Assembly (NCBI RefSeq): GCF_000372865.1
Contig: NZ_KB889965.1
Span: 4,299,786-4,363,785 of the forward strand
Origin: Methylosarcina fibrata AML-C10
GTDB lineage: Bacteria > Pseudomonadota > Gammaproteobacteria > Methylococcales > Methylomonadaceae
Direction: 5' to 3'
DNA length: 64,000 nt
Shown here: positions 49,770-58,699 of the stretch, one piece after another
How the letters are laid out: every line of letters begins with the position of its first letter
Numbering within the stretch: the stretch's first letter is position 1
Program-made: the position numbers and the translations under genes
Notes under the pieces: generated by a model
The model's database searches: none
What the model was told of the DNA's origin: nothing
What the model saw: only the letters and a program-made list of their open reading frames with translations

Positions 49770-50390
49770 ATGACTGTATCTCTGCTTATTTCGGCCTCCC
49801 TGTTCTGGTCGTGGAAATGGGTGTGCCCGATTTTCTTGATTTTATGGTTGACCGCTTGTTCGACGGCGCCGGTTCATCAGGAGCCCGGTTATTCCAGGGC
49901 GGCAGCCCGATCCTTGAATGTATCGGACCCGTGGTCTTTGCAGGGGCGTTTGTCGGTAGCCGATGCGAACAATTCCTGGCAGGCTGAAATCTTTTGGGAT
50001 CACCAGCCCGGAATAGATCAGATAAAGCTGGCGGGTCCTGTGGGGCAGGGAGCGGTTGCCATTCATCTGACCAAGGATTTCGTTACGTTGTCGCGCGGCA
50101 ACGGCGTAGTGGAGTCTTCTGACCGGCCGGAAGAGTTTATCAGCCGGCAGGTAGGGTTGTATGTGCCGATCAAATCGTTGCGTTACTGGGTCATAGGATT
50201 GCCCATGCCCGATCAGGCTTTCGACGAGGTTGTCGGGGGATTCAGGCAGGCCGGCTGGCTGATTGATTATCAGCAAATGCAGACGGTCGCAGGAAAGTCG
50301 ATGCCGCGCAAAGTGACGGTTAAAAACGATCAGGTCAAATTAAAACTGTTCATAGATCAATGGAATTTCAATGACATCCAAGCAAATTGA
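49770..50390 (+). CDS. lolB: LolB, outer-membrane lipoprotein receptor
   Basis: LolB takes lipoproteins from LolA and inserts them into the outer membrane; it is itself a lipoprotein. The 206-residue product has a lipobox LTAC (cysteine near 30), then WSLQGRLSVAD, GPVGQGAVAI and YWVIGLPMP, the usual LolB strands. The first ATG at 49770 gives a long signal peptide; a GTG 17 codons on would give a shorter one and is possible. The stop overlaps the ispE start by 20 bases. Confidence 0.88.
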   Translation: MTVSLLISASLFWSWKWVCPIFLILWLTACSTAPVHQEPGYSRAAARSLNVSDPWSLQGRLSVADANNSWQAEIFWDHQPGIDQIKLAGPVGQGAVAIHLTKDFVTLSRGNGVVESSDRPEEFISRQVGLYVPIKSLRYWVIGLPMPDQAFDEVVGGFRQAGWLIDYQQMQTVAGKSMPRKVTVKNDQVKLKLFIDQWNFNDIQAN

Positions 50391-51252
50391 CTCTTCGGCA
50401 TGGGCGGAAAGATGGCCGGCGCCTGCGAAATTGAATTTAATGCTGCGCATAACCGGCCAAAGAAGCGACGGCTATCATTTGTTGCAAACGGTGTTTCAAT
50501 TCATCGATTTATGCGACTGGATCGTTTTCGAGCCGGCGGAAAACGGTCGGGTAAGTTTGCGCCGGGCTTTGCCGGGCGTGTCTGAAGCGGACGACTTGGC
50601 GGTGAAGGCTGCCAATTTATTGAAAGAGGAAACCGGATGCCGACAGGGAGTTGTCATCGACGTTGAAAAAAACCTGCCGATGGGCGGAGGATTGGGCGGA
50701 GGCAGTTCCGATGCTGCGACCACTTTAGTGGTGTTGAACCAATTATGGGGTCTGCGGCTGCCGATCGACCAGTTGATGAGTTTGGGGTTGAAATTAGGAG
50801 CGGACGTTCCTGTGTTCGTCTACGGCCATGCCGCCTGGGGCGAGGGTGTGGGCGAGCGGTTGGAAAAAATCCGGGTACCGGAAAAGTGGACGGTGGTTAT
50901 CAAACCCGACTGCCACGTGAACACCAGGGAAATTTTTTCTTCTGAAGATTTGACAAGGAACAGTAAATCGATCACAATAGGGGACTTTATCGCCGGACAG
51001 CATCAAAATGATTGTCTTGATGTGGTCTGTCGGCGTTACCAGCCTGTTCGAGAGGCTTTGGCTGATTTGTCCGGGTTTTCGGAGGCCAGGCTAACCGGTA
51101 CGGGAGCGTGTGTTTTTGCGGAGTTTGATTCCGAGCAGGCGGCCTCGGGTGCTTTTAGGGCGCTTGAAAAAAAGTGGCAGGCTTACTTGGTCAAAGGCGT
51201 CAATGAATCGCCTTTGTATTCAAAGCTGAGAGCTGGTAATTATATTTCTTGA
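50371..51252 (+). CDS. ispE: 4-diphosphocytidyl-2-C-methyl-D-erythritol kinase
   Basis: IspE phosphorylates an intermediate of the MEP isoprenoid pathway. The 293-residue GHMP kinase has WPAPAKLNLMLRITGQRSDG (substrate region), the ATP-binding PMGGGLGGGSSDAATTL (about 108-124) and the third motif LTGTGACVFAEF. The first ATG overlaps lolB by 20 bases, typical of this pair. It precedes tRNA-Gln and prs, as in E. coli-like neighbourhoods. Confidence 0.94.
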   Translation: MTSKQIDSSAWAERWPAPAKLNLMLRITGQRSDGYHLLQTVFQFIDLCDWIVFEPAENGRVSLRRALPGVSEADDLAVKAANLLKEETGCRQGVVIDVEKNLPMGGGLGGGSSDAATTLVVLNQLWGLRLPIDQLMSLGLKLGADVPVFVYGHAAWGEGVGERLEKIRVPEKWTVVIKPDCHVNTREIFSSEDLTRNSKSITIGDFIAGQHQNDCLDVVCRRYQPVREALADLSGFSEARLTGTGACVFAEFDSEQAASGAFRALEKKWQAYLVKGVNESPLYSKLRAGNYIS

Positions 51253-51256
51253 TTAT

Positions 51257-51331
51257 TGGGCCGTCGCCAAGCGGTAAGGCACGGGGTTTTGATCCCCGCA
51301 TACCAAGGTTCGAATCCTTGCGGCCCAGCCA
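51257..51331 (+). tRNA. tRNA-Gln (TTG)
   Basis: A 75-base cloverleaf: stem TGGGCCG/CGGCCCA, anticodon loop TTTTGAT (anticodon TTG, reads CAA) and encoded CCA. It lies between ispE and prs, four bases after the ispE stop. Confidence 0.97.
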
Positions 51332-51371
51332 TTTTTCTGCATAAGTCAAATTCGCTTTAGGAGTTGCTTGA

Positions 51372-52325
51372 ATGAATGACACCTCGGTGATGGTGTTTTC
51401 TGGAAACGCTAACTTGGCTTTATCTGAAGGCATAGTAAGAAAGCTGAATATGCGTCTGGGGATGGCGACTGTAGGCAGATTTAGCGACGGCGAGATTGCG
51501 GTAGAGATTGAAGAGAATGTTCGGGGGAAAGATGTTTTTGTAATCCAGCCGACCTGTTCTCCGACCAATGAAAATTTGATGGAGTTGCTTGTGATGATCG
51601 ATGCTCTGAAGCGGGCGTCGGCATCACGAATTACAGCGGTTTTACCTTATTATGGGTATGCTCGTCAGGATCGGCGTTCACGCTCGGCGCGGGTTCCGAT
51701 TACCGCCAAATTGGTGGCCAGCATGCTGGAGCAGGCCGGGGCTCATCGGGTTCTGACGGTGGATTTGCATGCCGATCAGATTCAGGGTTTTTTTGATATT
51801 CCGGTCGACAACGTTTATTCGTCGCCGCTTCTCCTGGGAGACGTCTGGCGGCAGCAATACAAGGATCTGATTGTGGTATCGCCGGATGTCGGCGGTGTGG
51901 TTAGAGCGCGGGCTTTGGCCAAGCGGCTTGACGATGCCGATCTTGCCATCATCGATAAGCGGAGACCCAGACCGAATGTGGCCGAGGTCATGCATATCAT
52001 CGGCGATGTCGAAGGTCGAACTTGTGTCTTGATCGATGATTTGGTCGATACGGCCGGTACTTTGTGTCATGCGGCAGAGGCTTTAAAAAAGCATGGCGCG
52101 GTCAAGGTCGTGGCCTATTGTACCCATGCGGTGTTGTCGGGTTCCGCGATGAAAAATCTGAGCGGTTCGGTACTCGATGAATTGGTCGTTACCGATACGA
52201 TACCGCTAAATCAGGAAGCGTCGAATTCCGGCAAGATAAGGCAGTTGAGTGTTGCCGAGATGCTGGCCGAGACCATCAGGCGCATAGCGGTGGGTGAATC
52301 GGTAAGTTCGCTTTATGTCGACTAG
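51372..52325 (+). CDS. prs: Ribose-phosphate pyrophosphokinase
   Basis: This enzyme makes PRPP for nucleotide, histidine and tryptophan synthesis. The 317-residue protein shows [24 protein letters not shown], the PRPP loop [12 protein letters not shown] and the pyrophosphate-binding [13 protein letters not shown]. The length is standard. It is followed by rplY and pth, the conserved gammaproteobacterial order. Confidence 0.97.
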   Translation: MNDTSVMVFSGNANLALSEGIVRKLNMRLGMATVGRFSDGEIAVEIEENVRGKDVFVIQPTCSPTNENLMELLVMIDALKRASASRITAVLPYYGYARQDRRSRSARVPITAKLVASMLEQAGAHRVLTVDLHADQIQGFFDIPVDNVYSSPLLLGDVWRQQYKDLIVVSPDVGGVVRARALAKRLDDADLAIIDKRRPRPNVAEVMHIIGDVEGRTCVLIDDLVDTAGTLCHAAEALKKHGAVKVVAYCTHAVLSGSAMKNLSGSVLDELVVTDTIPLNQEASNSGKIRQLSVAEMLAETIRRIAVGESVSSLYVD

Positions 52326-52382
52326 GGCATAGGAATTGATAGGGTTATAGATGCGCTTTAATGCGCGGAGTTAAGAGGAAAG

Positions 52383-52985
52383 ATGGCTAACGTATTTGAA
52401 TTTATTGCCGAGAGTCGTGGAAAGTCGGGCACGGGCGCGGCGAGAGGCATTCGTCGTCAGGGAAACGTTCCGGCGATACTCTATGGTGGAGAAAAAGAGC
52501 CCGAAATGCTGGTCTTGAATCATAATGAAGTGATCAAGCATCTTGAGCATGAAGCGGTGTATTCCCACGTGCTGGACGTGAAAGTTGACGGCAGGACCGA
52601 AAAAGCGATTCTGAAAGGGGTTCAGCGCAATCCGGCAAAATTCCAGGTAATGCATCTCGACTTTATGCGGGTGAGCATGTCTCATGCGATTAGGGTGCAC
52701 GTTCCTCTGCATTTCATCAACGAAAGCACCTCCATCGGCGGAAAAAAAGGCGGAGTTGCCGCGCATTCCTTGGTTGATGTCGAGGTGTCCTGTTTGCCGT
52801 CGGCGTTGCCGGAGTATATTGAAGTGGATATGGCCAAACTGGATATCGGTGAATCTCTCCATTTGTCGGATCTGGTGTTGCCGGCCGGCATTGAGATCGT
52901 TGCTTTGGCTCAAGGGTCGGAGCACGATTTGTCGGTAGTGTCCATGATGCCTTCAAAAGGCGGTGCGGAAGCCGGCGAGGCCTGA
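52383..52985 (+). CDS. rplY: Ribosomal protein bL25 (general stress protein Ctc form)
   Basis: The 200-residue protein is the long Ctc/TL5 form of L25: an N-terminal 5S rRNA-binding domain (ESRGKSGTGAARGIRRQGNVPAILYG) and a C-terminal extension (from about 100: VHVPLHFINESTSIG; PEYIEVDMAKLDIGESLHLSDL). E. coli has only the first domain. GAGGAAAG precedes the start. It lies between prs and pth. Confidence 0.95.
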   Translation: MANVFEFIAESRGKSGTGAARGIRRQGNVPAILYGGEKEPEMLVLNHNEVIKHLEHEAVYSHVLDVKVDGRTEKAILKGVQRNPAKFQVMHLDFMRVSMSHAIRVHVPLHFINESTSIGGKKGGVAAHSLVDVEVSCLPSALPEYIEVDMAKLDIGESLHLSDLVLPAGIEIVALAQGSEHDLSVVSMMPSKGGAEAGEA

Positions 52986-53001
52986 GCGCTGGGTCTGGGT
53001 G

Positions 53002-53598
53002 ATGATTAAACTTGTCGTGGGATTGGGTAATCCGGGACGGCAATATGAAAATACCCGGCACAACGCCGGGTTTTTATTTCTGGATGATCTGGCGGCTGCG
53101 TGGGGTTGTTCATGGGTGAGTGAGCCTCGTTTTGAAGGGTGGCTTGCGGAAGGTGGCATGGCTTCGGTCAGGGTGATGTTGTTGAAGCCGGAAACCTTCA
53201 TGAACCGGAGCGGGCAGTCGGTAGGAAAAGTGGCTCGCTATTACAAGTTGCAGCCCGAAGAGATCCTAGTCGTTCATGACGAGCTGGATTTTAACGTCGG
53301 CGTGGCCAGACTGAAAAAAGATGGCGGTCATGCAGGGCACAACGGTCTGAGGGATATCATTGCGCATTTGGGCTCCAATGCGTTTTACCGGCTGAGAATA
53401 GGTATTGGCCGTCCGGCGGCGGGTCGGCCTGTAGCGGAATACGTATTGTCGGCGCCGGCAAAGAAAGAATTGGAAATGATGCGGGATGCGTTCGAATATT
53501 GTTCGGGCTTCATGCGTCAAATAGTTACCGGAGACATGGCGTCCGTAATGAGTCAGTTGAATGCAGGCGCGCCGAAAACGAATGAAATAAATTGTTGA
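53002..53598 (+). CDS. pth: Peptidyl-tRNA hydrolase
   Basis: Pth recycles peptidyl-tRNA dropped during translation. The 198-residue protein begins MIKLVVGLGNPGRQYENTRHN, with the conserved GNPG and the catalytic His of NTRHNAG, followed by KPETFMNRSGQSV and HDELD. The start at 53002 is the family start; a longer ORF from 52963 overlaps rplY. Its stop codon overlaps the -35 box of the following tRNA promoter. Confidence 0.96.
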   Translation: MIKLVVGLGNPGRQYENTRHNAGFLFLDDLAAAWGCSWVSEPRFEGWLAEGGMASVRVMLLKPETFMNRSGQSVGKVARYYKLQPEEILVVHDELDFNVGVARLKKDGGHAGHNGLRDIIAHLGSNAFYRLRIGIGRPAAGRPVAEYVLSAPAKKELEMMRDAFEYCSGFMRQIVTGDMASVMSQLNAGAPKTNEINC

Positions 53599-53623
53599 CA
53601 GACTGTTGTCTATAAAAGATAAT
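53595..53623 (+). promoter_or_regulatory. Sigma-70 promoter of the tRNA-Tyr-Gly-Thr-tufB operon
   Basis: TTGACA (53595-53600), exactly 17 bases and GATAAT (53618-53623) make a near-consensus promoter 20 bases before tRNA-Tyr. The -35 box overlaps the pth stop codon. Confidence 0.88.
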
Positions 53624-53642
53624 GGTCGACTTACTCGATACT

Positions 53643-53727
53643 GGAGGGGTTCCCGAGCGGTCAAAGGGATCAGACTGTAAATCTGCCGGCTCTGCCTTCG
53701 GAGGTTCGAATCCTCCCCCCTCCACCA
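53643..53727 (+). tRNA. tRNA-Tyr (GTA)
   Basis: An 85-base class II tRNA with a long variable arm, stem GGAGGGG/CCCCTCC, anticodon loop CTGTAAA (anticodon GTA) and encoded CCA. Confidence 0.97.
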
Positions 53728-53744
53728 TCTATTTTAGGTAGTCT

Positions 53745-53818
53745 GCGGGTGTAGTTCAATGGTAGAACTCCAGCCTTCCAAGCTGATCACGTGGGTTCGA
53801 TTCCCATCACCCGCTCCA
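53745..53818 (+). tRNA. tRNA-Gly (TCC)
   Basis: A 74-base cloverleaf with stem GCGGGTG/CACCCGC, anticodon loop CTTCCAA (anticodon TCC) and encoded CCA. Confidence 0.97.
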
Positions 53819-53833
53819 TCTTCTGTGATATTC

Positions 53834-53909
<76 letters not shown>

Positions 53910-53935
53910 AATTATAGAATAGATAAAGGTGTAAA

Positions 53936-55126
53936 ATGGCCAAAGAAAAATTTTCACGTAGCAAGCCGCATGTAAACGTAGGCACGATCGGTCACGTGGA
54001 CCACGGCAAGACGACCCTGACCGCCGCCCTGACCAAGGTGATGGCGGAGCTGCAAGGCGGCGAAGTAAAAGCGTTCGATCAGATCGACAACGCGCCGGAA
54101 GAGCGCGCGCGCGGGATCACCATTGCGACCTCGCACGTGGAATATCAATCGGCGACCCGTCACTATGCGCACGTGGACTGCCCGGGCCATGCCGATTACG
54201 TGAAGAACATGATCACCGGTGCGGCGCAGATGGACGGCGCCATTCTGGTGTGCTCGGCGGCGGACGGTCCGATGCCGCAGACCCGTGAACACATTCTGTT
54301 GTCCCGTCAGGTGGGTGTGCCTTACATCGTCGTGTTTCTGAACAAGGCCGACATGGTGGACGATCCCGAGCTGATCGACCTGGTTGAAATGGAGCTGAGA
54401 GAATTGCTGGACCTGTACGAGTTCCCGGGCGACGACACGCCGATCATCGTGGGTTCGGCGCTGAAGGCTTTGGAAGGCGACACCAGCGAGATCGGCGTGC
54501 CCTCGATCGTCAAGCTGGTGGAAGCCTTGGACAGCTACATTCCGTTGCCGGAAAGAGCGGTGGACGGTGCTTTCCTGATGCCGATCGAAGACGTGTTCTC
54601 GATCTCGGGCCGCGGCACCGTGGTGACCGGCCGGGTGGAGCGCGGCATCATCAAGGTGGGTCAGGAAGTGGAAATCGTCGGCATCCGTCCGACCACGACC
54701 ACCACCTGCACCGGCGTGGAAATGTTCCGGAAGCTCTTGGATCAAGGCCAGGCGGGCGACAACGTCGGTATTTTGCTGCGGGGCACCAAGCGCGATGAAG
54801 TCGAGCGCGGTCAGGTGCTGGCGCAAAAAGGCACGATCAAGCCGCACAACCATTTCAAGGCGGAAATCTACGTCTTGTCGAAGGAAGAAGGCGGCCGTCA
54901 CACGCCGTTTTTCAATGGCTACCGTCCGCAGTTTTATTTCCGGACCACCGACGTGACCGGCGCCGTGGAGTTGCCGGAAGGCGTGGAAATGGTCATGCCG
55001 GGCGACAACATTGCCGTCGAAATCAAATTGATCTCGCCGATTGCAATGGACGAAGGCTTGCGTTTTGCGATCCGGGAAGGCGGTCGTACCGTCGGCGCGG
55101 GCGTCGTGGCATCAATTATTGAATAA
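53936..55126 (+). CDS. tufB: Elongation factor Tu
   Basis: EF-Tu brings aminoacyl-tRNA to the ribosome. The 396-residue GTPase has P-loop GHVDHGKT at 19-26, [15 protein letters not shown] and the C-terminal barrel domains. Codon use is strongly biased toward preferred codons, as expected of a highly expressed gene. The order tRNA-Tyr, Gly, Thr, tufB is that of the E. coli tufB operon. A tRNA-Trp gene follows before secE. Confidence 0.98.
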   Translation: MAKEKFSRSKPHVNVGTIGHVDHGKTTLTAALTKVMAELQGGEVKAFDQIDNAPEERARGITIATSHVEYQSATRHYAHVDCPGHADYVKNMITGAAQMDGAILVCSAADGPMPQTREHILLSRQVGVPYIVVFLNKADMVDDPELIDLVEMELRELLDLYEFPGDDTPIIVGSALKALEGDTSEIGVPSIVKLVEALDSYIPLPERAVDGAFLMPIEDVFSISGRGTVVTGRVERGIIKVGQEVEIVGIRPTTTTTCTGVEMFRKLLDQGQAGDNVGILLRGTKRDEVERGQVLAQKGTIKPHNHFKAEIYVLSKEEGGRHTPFFNGYRPQFYFRTTDVTGAVELPEGVEMVMPGDNIAVEIKLISPIAMDEGLRFAIREGGRTVGAGVVASIIE

Positions 55127-55173
55127 TAAAATAAATTGGTTTATTATTAGCAGTTCTGTAAGTTTCTCTGAAT

Positions 55174-55249
55174 AGGTCAGTAGCTCAATTGGTAGAGTAG
55201 CGGTCTCCAAAACCGCGGGTTGGGGGTTCGAGACCCTCCTGGCCTGCCA
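55174..55249 (+). tRNA. tRNA-Trp (CCA)
   Basis: A 76-base cloverleaf with stem AGGTCAG/CTGGCCT, anticodon loop CTCCAAA (anticodon CCA) and encoded CCA end. It lies between tufB and secE, a common arrangement. Confidence 0.97.
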
Positions 55250-55295
55250 TTCAGGGGAAGGTATAACACATAATCCATTTTCATAGTAAACACTC

Positions 55296-55673
55296 ATGAA
55301 TACTCAAGCAGAAGCTGCCACATCTATCGGGGATGTTGTCAAACAGGTCCTCGCGGTAGTTCTTGTAGTTGCAGGTGTGGCCGCATTCTACTATTTCTCG
55401 GAAATTCAGCTTCTTTACCGGGTTCTTGGTTTGGTGGTTGTCGTATTGGCTTCTTTGGGGCTGGTATTGACTACCGATTTGGGGCAGAGCGTCTGGAGTT
55501 TTGTTCTGGAATCCAAAGTGGAGGTCAGAAAAGTGGTTTGGCCGACCCGTGAAGAAACGACGCGTACCACCATGCTGGTCTTCGCGATGGTGTTCATCGT
55601 GGGTTTGATTTTGTGGTTGTTGGACATGTTTCTTTTTTGGGGCGTTCGCCTTATAACCGGTCAGGGCGGGTAA
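55296..55673 (+). CDS. secE: SecE, protein translocase subunit
   Basis: SecE is an essential part of the SecYEG channel. The 125-residue protein has three membrane segments (about 17-36, 41-59 and 93-113), as in E. coli, and the conserved cytoplasmic helix with [17 protein letters not shown] before the last one. It is co-transcribed with nusG, which begins four bases after its stop. Confidence 0.95.
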   Translation: MNTQAEAATSIGDVVKQVLAVVLVVAGVAAFYYFSEIQLLYRVLGLVVVVLASLGLVLTTDLGQSVWSFVLESKVEVRKVVWPTREETTRTTMLVFAMVFIVGLILWLLDMFLFWGVRLITGQGG

Positions 55674-55677
55674 GCAT

Positions 55678-56211
55678 ATGGCATTGCGTTGGTATGTGGT
55701 ACACGCCTATTCAAACTTTGAAAGCAAAGTTAAACAGGCGCTGGAAGAAAGAATCAAAAGAGAAGGGTTGGAGCAGTATTTTGGAAAAATACTGGTGCCG
55801 ACGGAAGAAATTGTTGAAATGCGCATGGGTCAGCAGCGGAAAAGCGACAGAAAGTTTTTTCCCGGGTACGTATTGGTTCAAATGGAATTGACCGATGAGA
55901 CGTGGCATCTGGTAAGGGACATTCCCAGGGTTTTGGGTTTCATCGGCGGAACCTCCGATCGTCCTGCACCGATTTCGGATAAGGAAGCAATGTCCATCCT
56001 GAGTCGGGTGGAAGAAGGCGTCAACAAGCCTCGGCCCAAGATTTTGTTCGAAGTAGGGGAAGTGATCCGGATTATTGACGGACCTTTCAAGGATTTCAAC
56101 GGCGTGGTCGAAGAAGTCAACTACGAAAAAAGCAAATTAAGAATTTCCGTGCTCATTTTCGGGCGCTCCACATCGGTTGAACTGGGTTTCAATCAAGTCG
56201 AAAAAAGTTAA
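55678..56211 (+). CDS. nusG: Transcription antitermination factor NusG
   Basis: NusG binds RNA polymerase and couples it to Rho or the ribosome. The 177-residue protein has the NGN domain ([36 protein letters not shown]) and a C-terminal KOW motif ([22 protein letters not shown]). The length is standard. Confidence 0.97.
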   Translation: MALRWYVVHAYSNFESKVKQALEERIKREGLEQYFGKILVPTEEIVEMRMGQQRKSDRKFFPGYVLVQMELTDETWHLVRDIPRVLGFIGGTSDRPAPISDKEAMSILSRVEEGVNKPRPKILFEVGEVIRIIDGPFKDFNGVVEEVNYEKSKLRISVLIFGRSTSVELGFNQVEKS

Positions 56212-56320
56212 TCATTTTTCATTGAATAACTGTTTTAATTTGGATCTCTGTCTGAATAAGGCAGGGATTTTTGTGTCTACGGGGAGCAGAAATGCGTTCG
56301 CACCCATATTGGAGTAAAAA

Positions 56321-56752
56321 ATGGCAAAAAAAATCACGGCATACATCAAGCTGCAGGTGAAGGCAGGCGAGGCGAATCCCAGCCCGCCGGTAGGTCCGGC
56401 CCTGGGTCAGCGTGGCGTCAATATCATGGAATTCTGCAAGGCATTTAACGCCAAGACTCAAGACGTTGAAAAAGGATTGCCTTTGCCTGTCGTCATCACG
56501 GTTTACAGTGACCGCAGTTTCACTTTTATCACTAAAACGCCGCCGGCTTCCATATTGCTTAAAAAGGCATCGGGCATCAAAAGCGGCAGCAGTCACCCGA
56601 ATACTAAAAAAGTAGGGACGGTAACCCGCGCCCAACTGGAAGAGATTGCCAAGACAAAAATGGAAGATTTAAATGCGGCCGATCTTGAAGCCGCGGTAAG
56701 AACCATCGCCGGCAGCGCACGCAGTATGGGTCTGAATGTGGAGGGACTGTAA
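56321..56752 (+). CDS. rplK: Ribosomal protein uL11
   Basis: L11 forms the GTPase-associated centre of the large subunit. The 143-residue protein has [35 protein letters not shown] and the C-terminal rRNA-binding domain ([13 protein letters not shown]). The length is standard. One base separates its stop from the rplA ATG. Confidence 0.98.
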   Translation: MAKKITAYIKLQVKAGEANPSPPVGPALGQRGVNIMEFCKAFNAKTQDVEKGLPLPVVITVYSDRSFTFITKTPPASILLKKASGIKSGSSHPNTKKVGTVTRAQLEEIAKTKMEDLNAADLEAAVRTIAGSARSMGLNVEGL

Positions 56753-57448
56753 ATGGCCAAGTTGACGAAAAAAGCAAAATTAATCAGAAGCAAGATCGAT
56801 GGCGCCAAGCAGTATACAGTTGCCGAAGCGGTTCAATTATTAAAAGAGCTGGGAACTGCAAAATTCAACGAATCCGTCGACGTGAGCGTGAATTTGGGCG
56901 TCGATCCGAGAAAATCGGATCAGAATGTAAGAGGCGCGACCGTCTTGCCTCATGGCACCGGCAAAACGGTGAGAGTGGCGGTATTCACTCAGGGGCCCAA
57001 TGCGGACGCTGCGAAAGCGGCGGGCGCCGATATCGTCGGCATGGACGATCTGGGCGATCTGGTTAAAAAAGGCGAAATGAATTTTGACGTCGTCATCGCT
57101 TCGCCGGACGCCATGAGAGTCGTAGGTCAATTGGGCCAGATTCTGGGACCGAGAGGCTTGATGCCGAACCCTAAAGTGGGTACGGTGACTCCGGATGTTG
57201 CCACCGCAGTCAGAAACGCCAAGTCCGGCCAGGTGCGTTATCGTACCGACAAGGCGGGCATTATTCATTGTACTTTGGGAAAGCTCACCTTCGACGCTGA
57301 CGCCATTCAGGGCAATCTGGAAGCGTTGTTGTCGGATTTGAGAAAGGCAAAACCCGCTTCTTCAAAGGGTGTTTACATCAAAAAAGTCACATTGTCGTCA
57401 ACCATGGGTCCCGGCTTGTGGCTGGATCACAGCAGTTTGGCGGGATAA
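56753..57448 (+). CDS. rplA: Ribosomal protein uL1
   Basis: L1 binds the L1 stalk of 23S rRNA and autogenously represses rplK-rplA. The 231-residue protein contains [32 protein letters not shown] split over its conserved core, [14 protein letters not shown] and [17 protein letters not shown]. The length is standard. A 193-base leader separates it from rplJ. Confidence 0.97.
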   Translation: MAKLTKKAKLIRSKIDGAKQYTVAEAVQLLKELGTAKFNESVDVSVNLGVDPRKSDQNVRGATVLPHGTGKTVRVAVFTQGPNADAAKAAGADIVGMDDLGDLVKKGEMNFDVVIASPDAMRVVGQLGQILGPRGLMPNPKVGTVTPDVATAVRNAKSGQVRYRTDKAGIIHCTLGKLTFDADAIQGNLEALLSDLRKAKPASSKGVYIKKVTLSSTMGPGLWLDHSSLAG

Positions 57449-57641
57449 CCAATTATTTATAAGGCTTTGGGTTGCCGGTATTAACGGCAACCGTCAAAGA
57501 CCGCAGGCGTTGCAAAACTTAATCTGTCCTGCGCAGACGGAAGCTGGAACCTAAAATCTGGGGAAAGGGACCGTAAGGTGCATCCACCTGGATGCGTTTT
57601 ATCATTCTGAAATTTTTTCAGAAAAATACCGGAGGTAAGCT
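57449..57641 (+). promoter_or_regulatory. Ribosomal protein L10 leader (rplJL autoregulation)
   Basis: The region ahead of rplJ has several stems (GGTTGCCG/CGGCAACC at 57470-57491; GCATCCACCTGGATGC at 57579-57594) and unpaired stretches such as AACTTAATC and AGACGGAAGCTGGAACC, in the place of the L10(L12)4-binding leader of gammaproteobacteria. It ends with TACCGGAGGTAAGC, a strong ribosome site for the GTG start of rplJ. Identity with the Rfam L10 leader is likely but unchecked. Confidence 0.7.
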
Positions 57642-58136
57642 GTGGCACTAAATTTGGATGGCAAGAAAGCCGTCGTCGAAGAGGTCGCTGAATTCGCCGC
57701 TAAAGCTCATTCCGCCGTTGCTGCGGAATATCGCGGGTTGACTGTTACGGAGCTGACCGAACTTCGAAAAACTGCGAGAGAAACAGGCGTTTATCTGCGA
57801 GTAGTAAAAAATACACTGGCAAGGCGGGCCGTTTCCGGAACGGAATTTGAATGCATGCAGAATGGCCTGGTTGGGCCTTTGTTGCTGGCATTTTCAATGG
57901 AAGATCCGGGTTCGGCAGCGCGCTTGATCAGTAATTTTGCCAAAACGCATGATAAGCTGATTACCAAGATTGTGGCTATCGGAGGGCAATCCTACGGGCC
58001 GTCTGAGCTGAATCGGCTGGCAAGTTTGCCGACGCGCGATCAGGGCATCGGCTTGCTGATGTCGGTGATGAAAGCGCCGGTAGAGAAGCTCGCTCGGACC
58101 TTGGCAGCGATCAAGGACCTGAAAGAAGCGGCATAG
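57642..58136 (+). CDS. rplJ: Ribosomal protein uL10
   Basis: L10 anchors the L7/L12 stalk. The 164-residue protein has the N-terminal VVEEVAEFAAKAHSAVAAEYRGLTV segment and a long C-terminal helix (KAPVEKLARTLAAIKDLKEA) that binds L12. It starts with GTG after GGAGGTAAGC. The length is standard. Confidence 0.97.
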   Translation: MALNLDGKKAVVEEVAEFAAKAHSAVAAEYRGLTVTELTELRKTARETGVYLRVVKNTLARRAVSGTEFECMQNGLVGPLLLAFSMEDPGSAARLISNFAKTHDKLITKIVAIGGQSYGPSELNRLASLPTRDQGIGLLMSVMKAPVEKLARTLAAIKDLKEAA

Positions 58137-58181
58137 GCTTGGCTAAAACCCGATTAATACCACTATTTAGAGGAAAACAAG

Positions 58182-58556
58182 ATGGCAGTAACAAAAGAAG
58201 ATATATTGGAAGCGGTATCCAACATGACCGTTATGGAAATCGTTGATTTGATTTCCGCGATGGAAGAAAAATTCGGCGTGTCCGCGGCTGCGGTGGCCGT
58301 CGCCGCTCCGGCAGCCGGCGCCGCTGCGGCAGCGGTCGAAGAGCAAACCGAGTTCGACCTGATACTGACTGGCTTCGGCGAAAACAAGGTCGCGGTGATC
58401 AAGGCGGTACGCGGAATGACCGGTCTGGGATTGAAAGAAGCAAAGGATGCCGTAGAAGGCGTTCCTACTACATTGAAGGAAGGCATATCCAAGGCAGAAG
58501 CCGAAGATTTCAAAAAGCAATTGCTGGAAGCCGGCGCTACGGTTGAAATCAAATAA
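58182..58556 (+). CDS. rplL: Ribosomal protein bL12
   Basis: L7/L12 forms the flexible stalk that recruits factors. The 124-residue protein has an N-terminal dimer domain ([19 protein letters not shown]), an Ala-rich hinge and the C-terminal domain ([16 protein letters not shown]). The length is standard. Confidence 0.98.
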   Translation: MAVTKEDILEAVSNMTVMEIVDLISAMEEKFGVSAAAVAVAAPAAGAAAAAVEEQTEFDLILTGFGENKVAVIKAVRGMTGLGLKEAKDAVEGVPTTLKEGISKAEAEDFKKQLLEAGATVEIK

Positions 58557-58610
58557 ACAGCAGCGCCTTAGTATGTAAGGGGTGATGGCGAATCACCCTA
58601 ATTCAAATAT

Positions 58611-58640
58611 GGCTGGTGGCGATTTTGTCACCGGCCTTTT
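58611..58640 (+). terminator. Attenuator-like terminator between rplL and rpoB
   Basis: GGCTGGTG and CACCGGCC (one G-T pair) enclose a ten-base loop and are followed by four T. In E. coli a partial terminator at this place lowers rpoBC relative to rplJL expression. A second hairpin (GGGTGAT/ATCACCC) lies just before it. Confidence 0.65.
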
Positions 58641-58699
58641 ACTGTTTGCAAAACCTGCACAGTAGAAAATTCTCAATGACGAAAAGGTTTGGAATCCAT

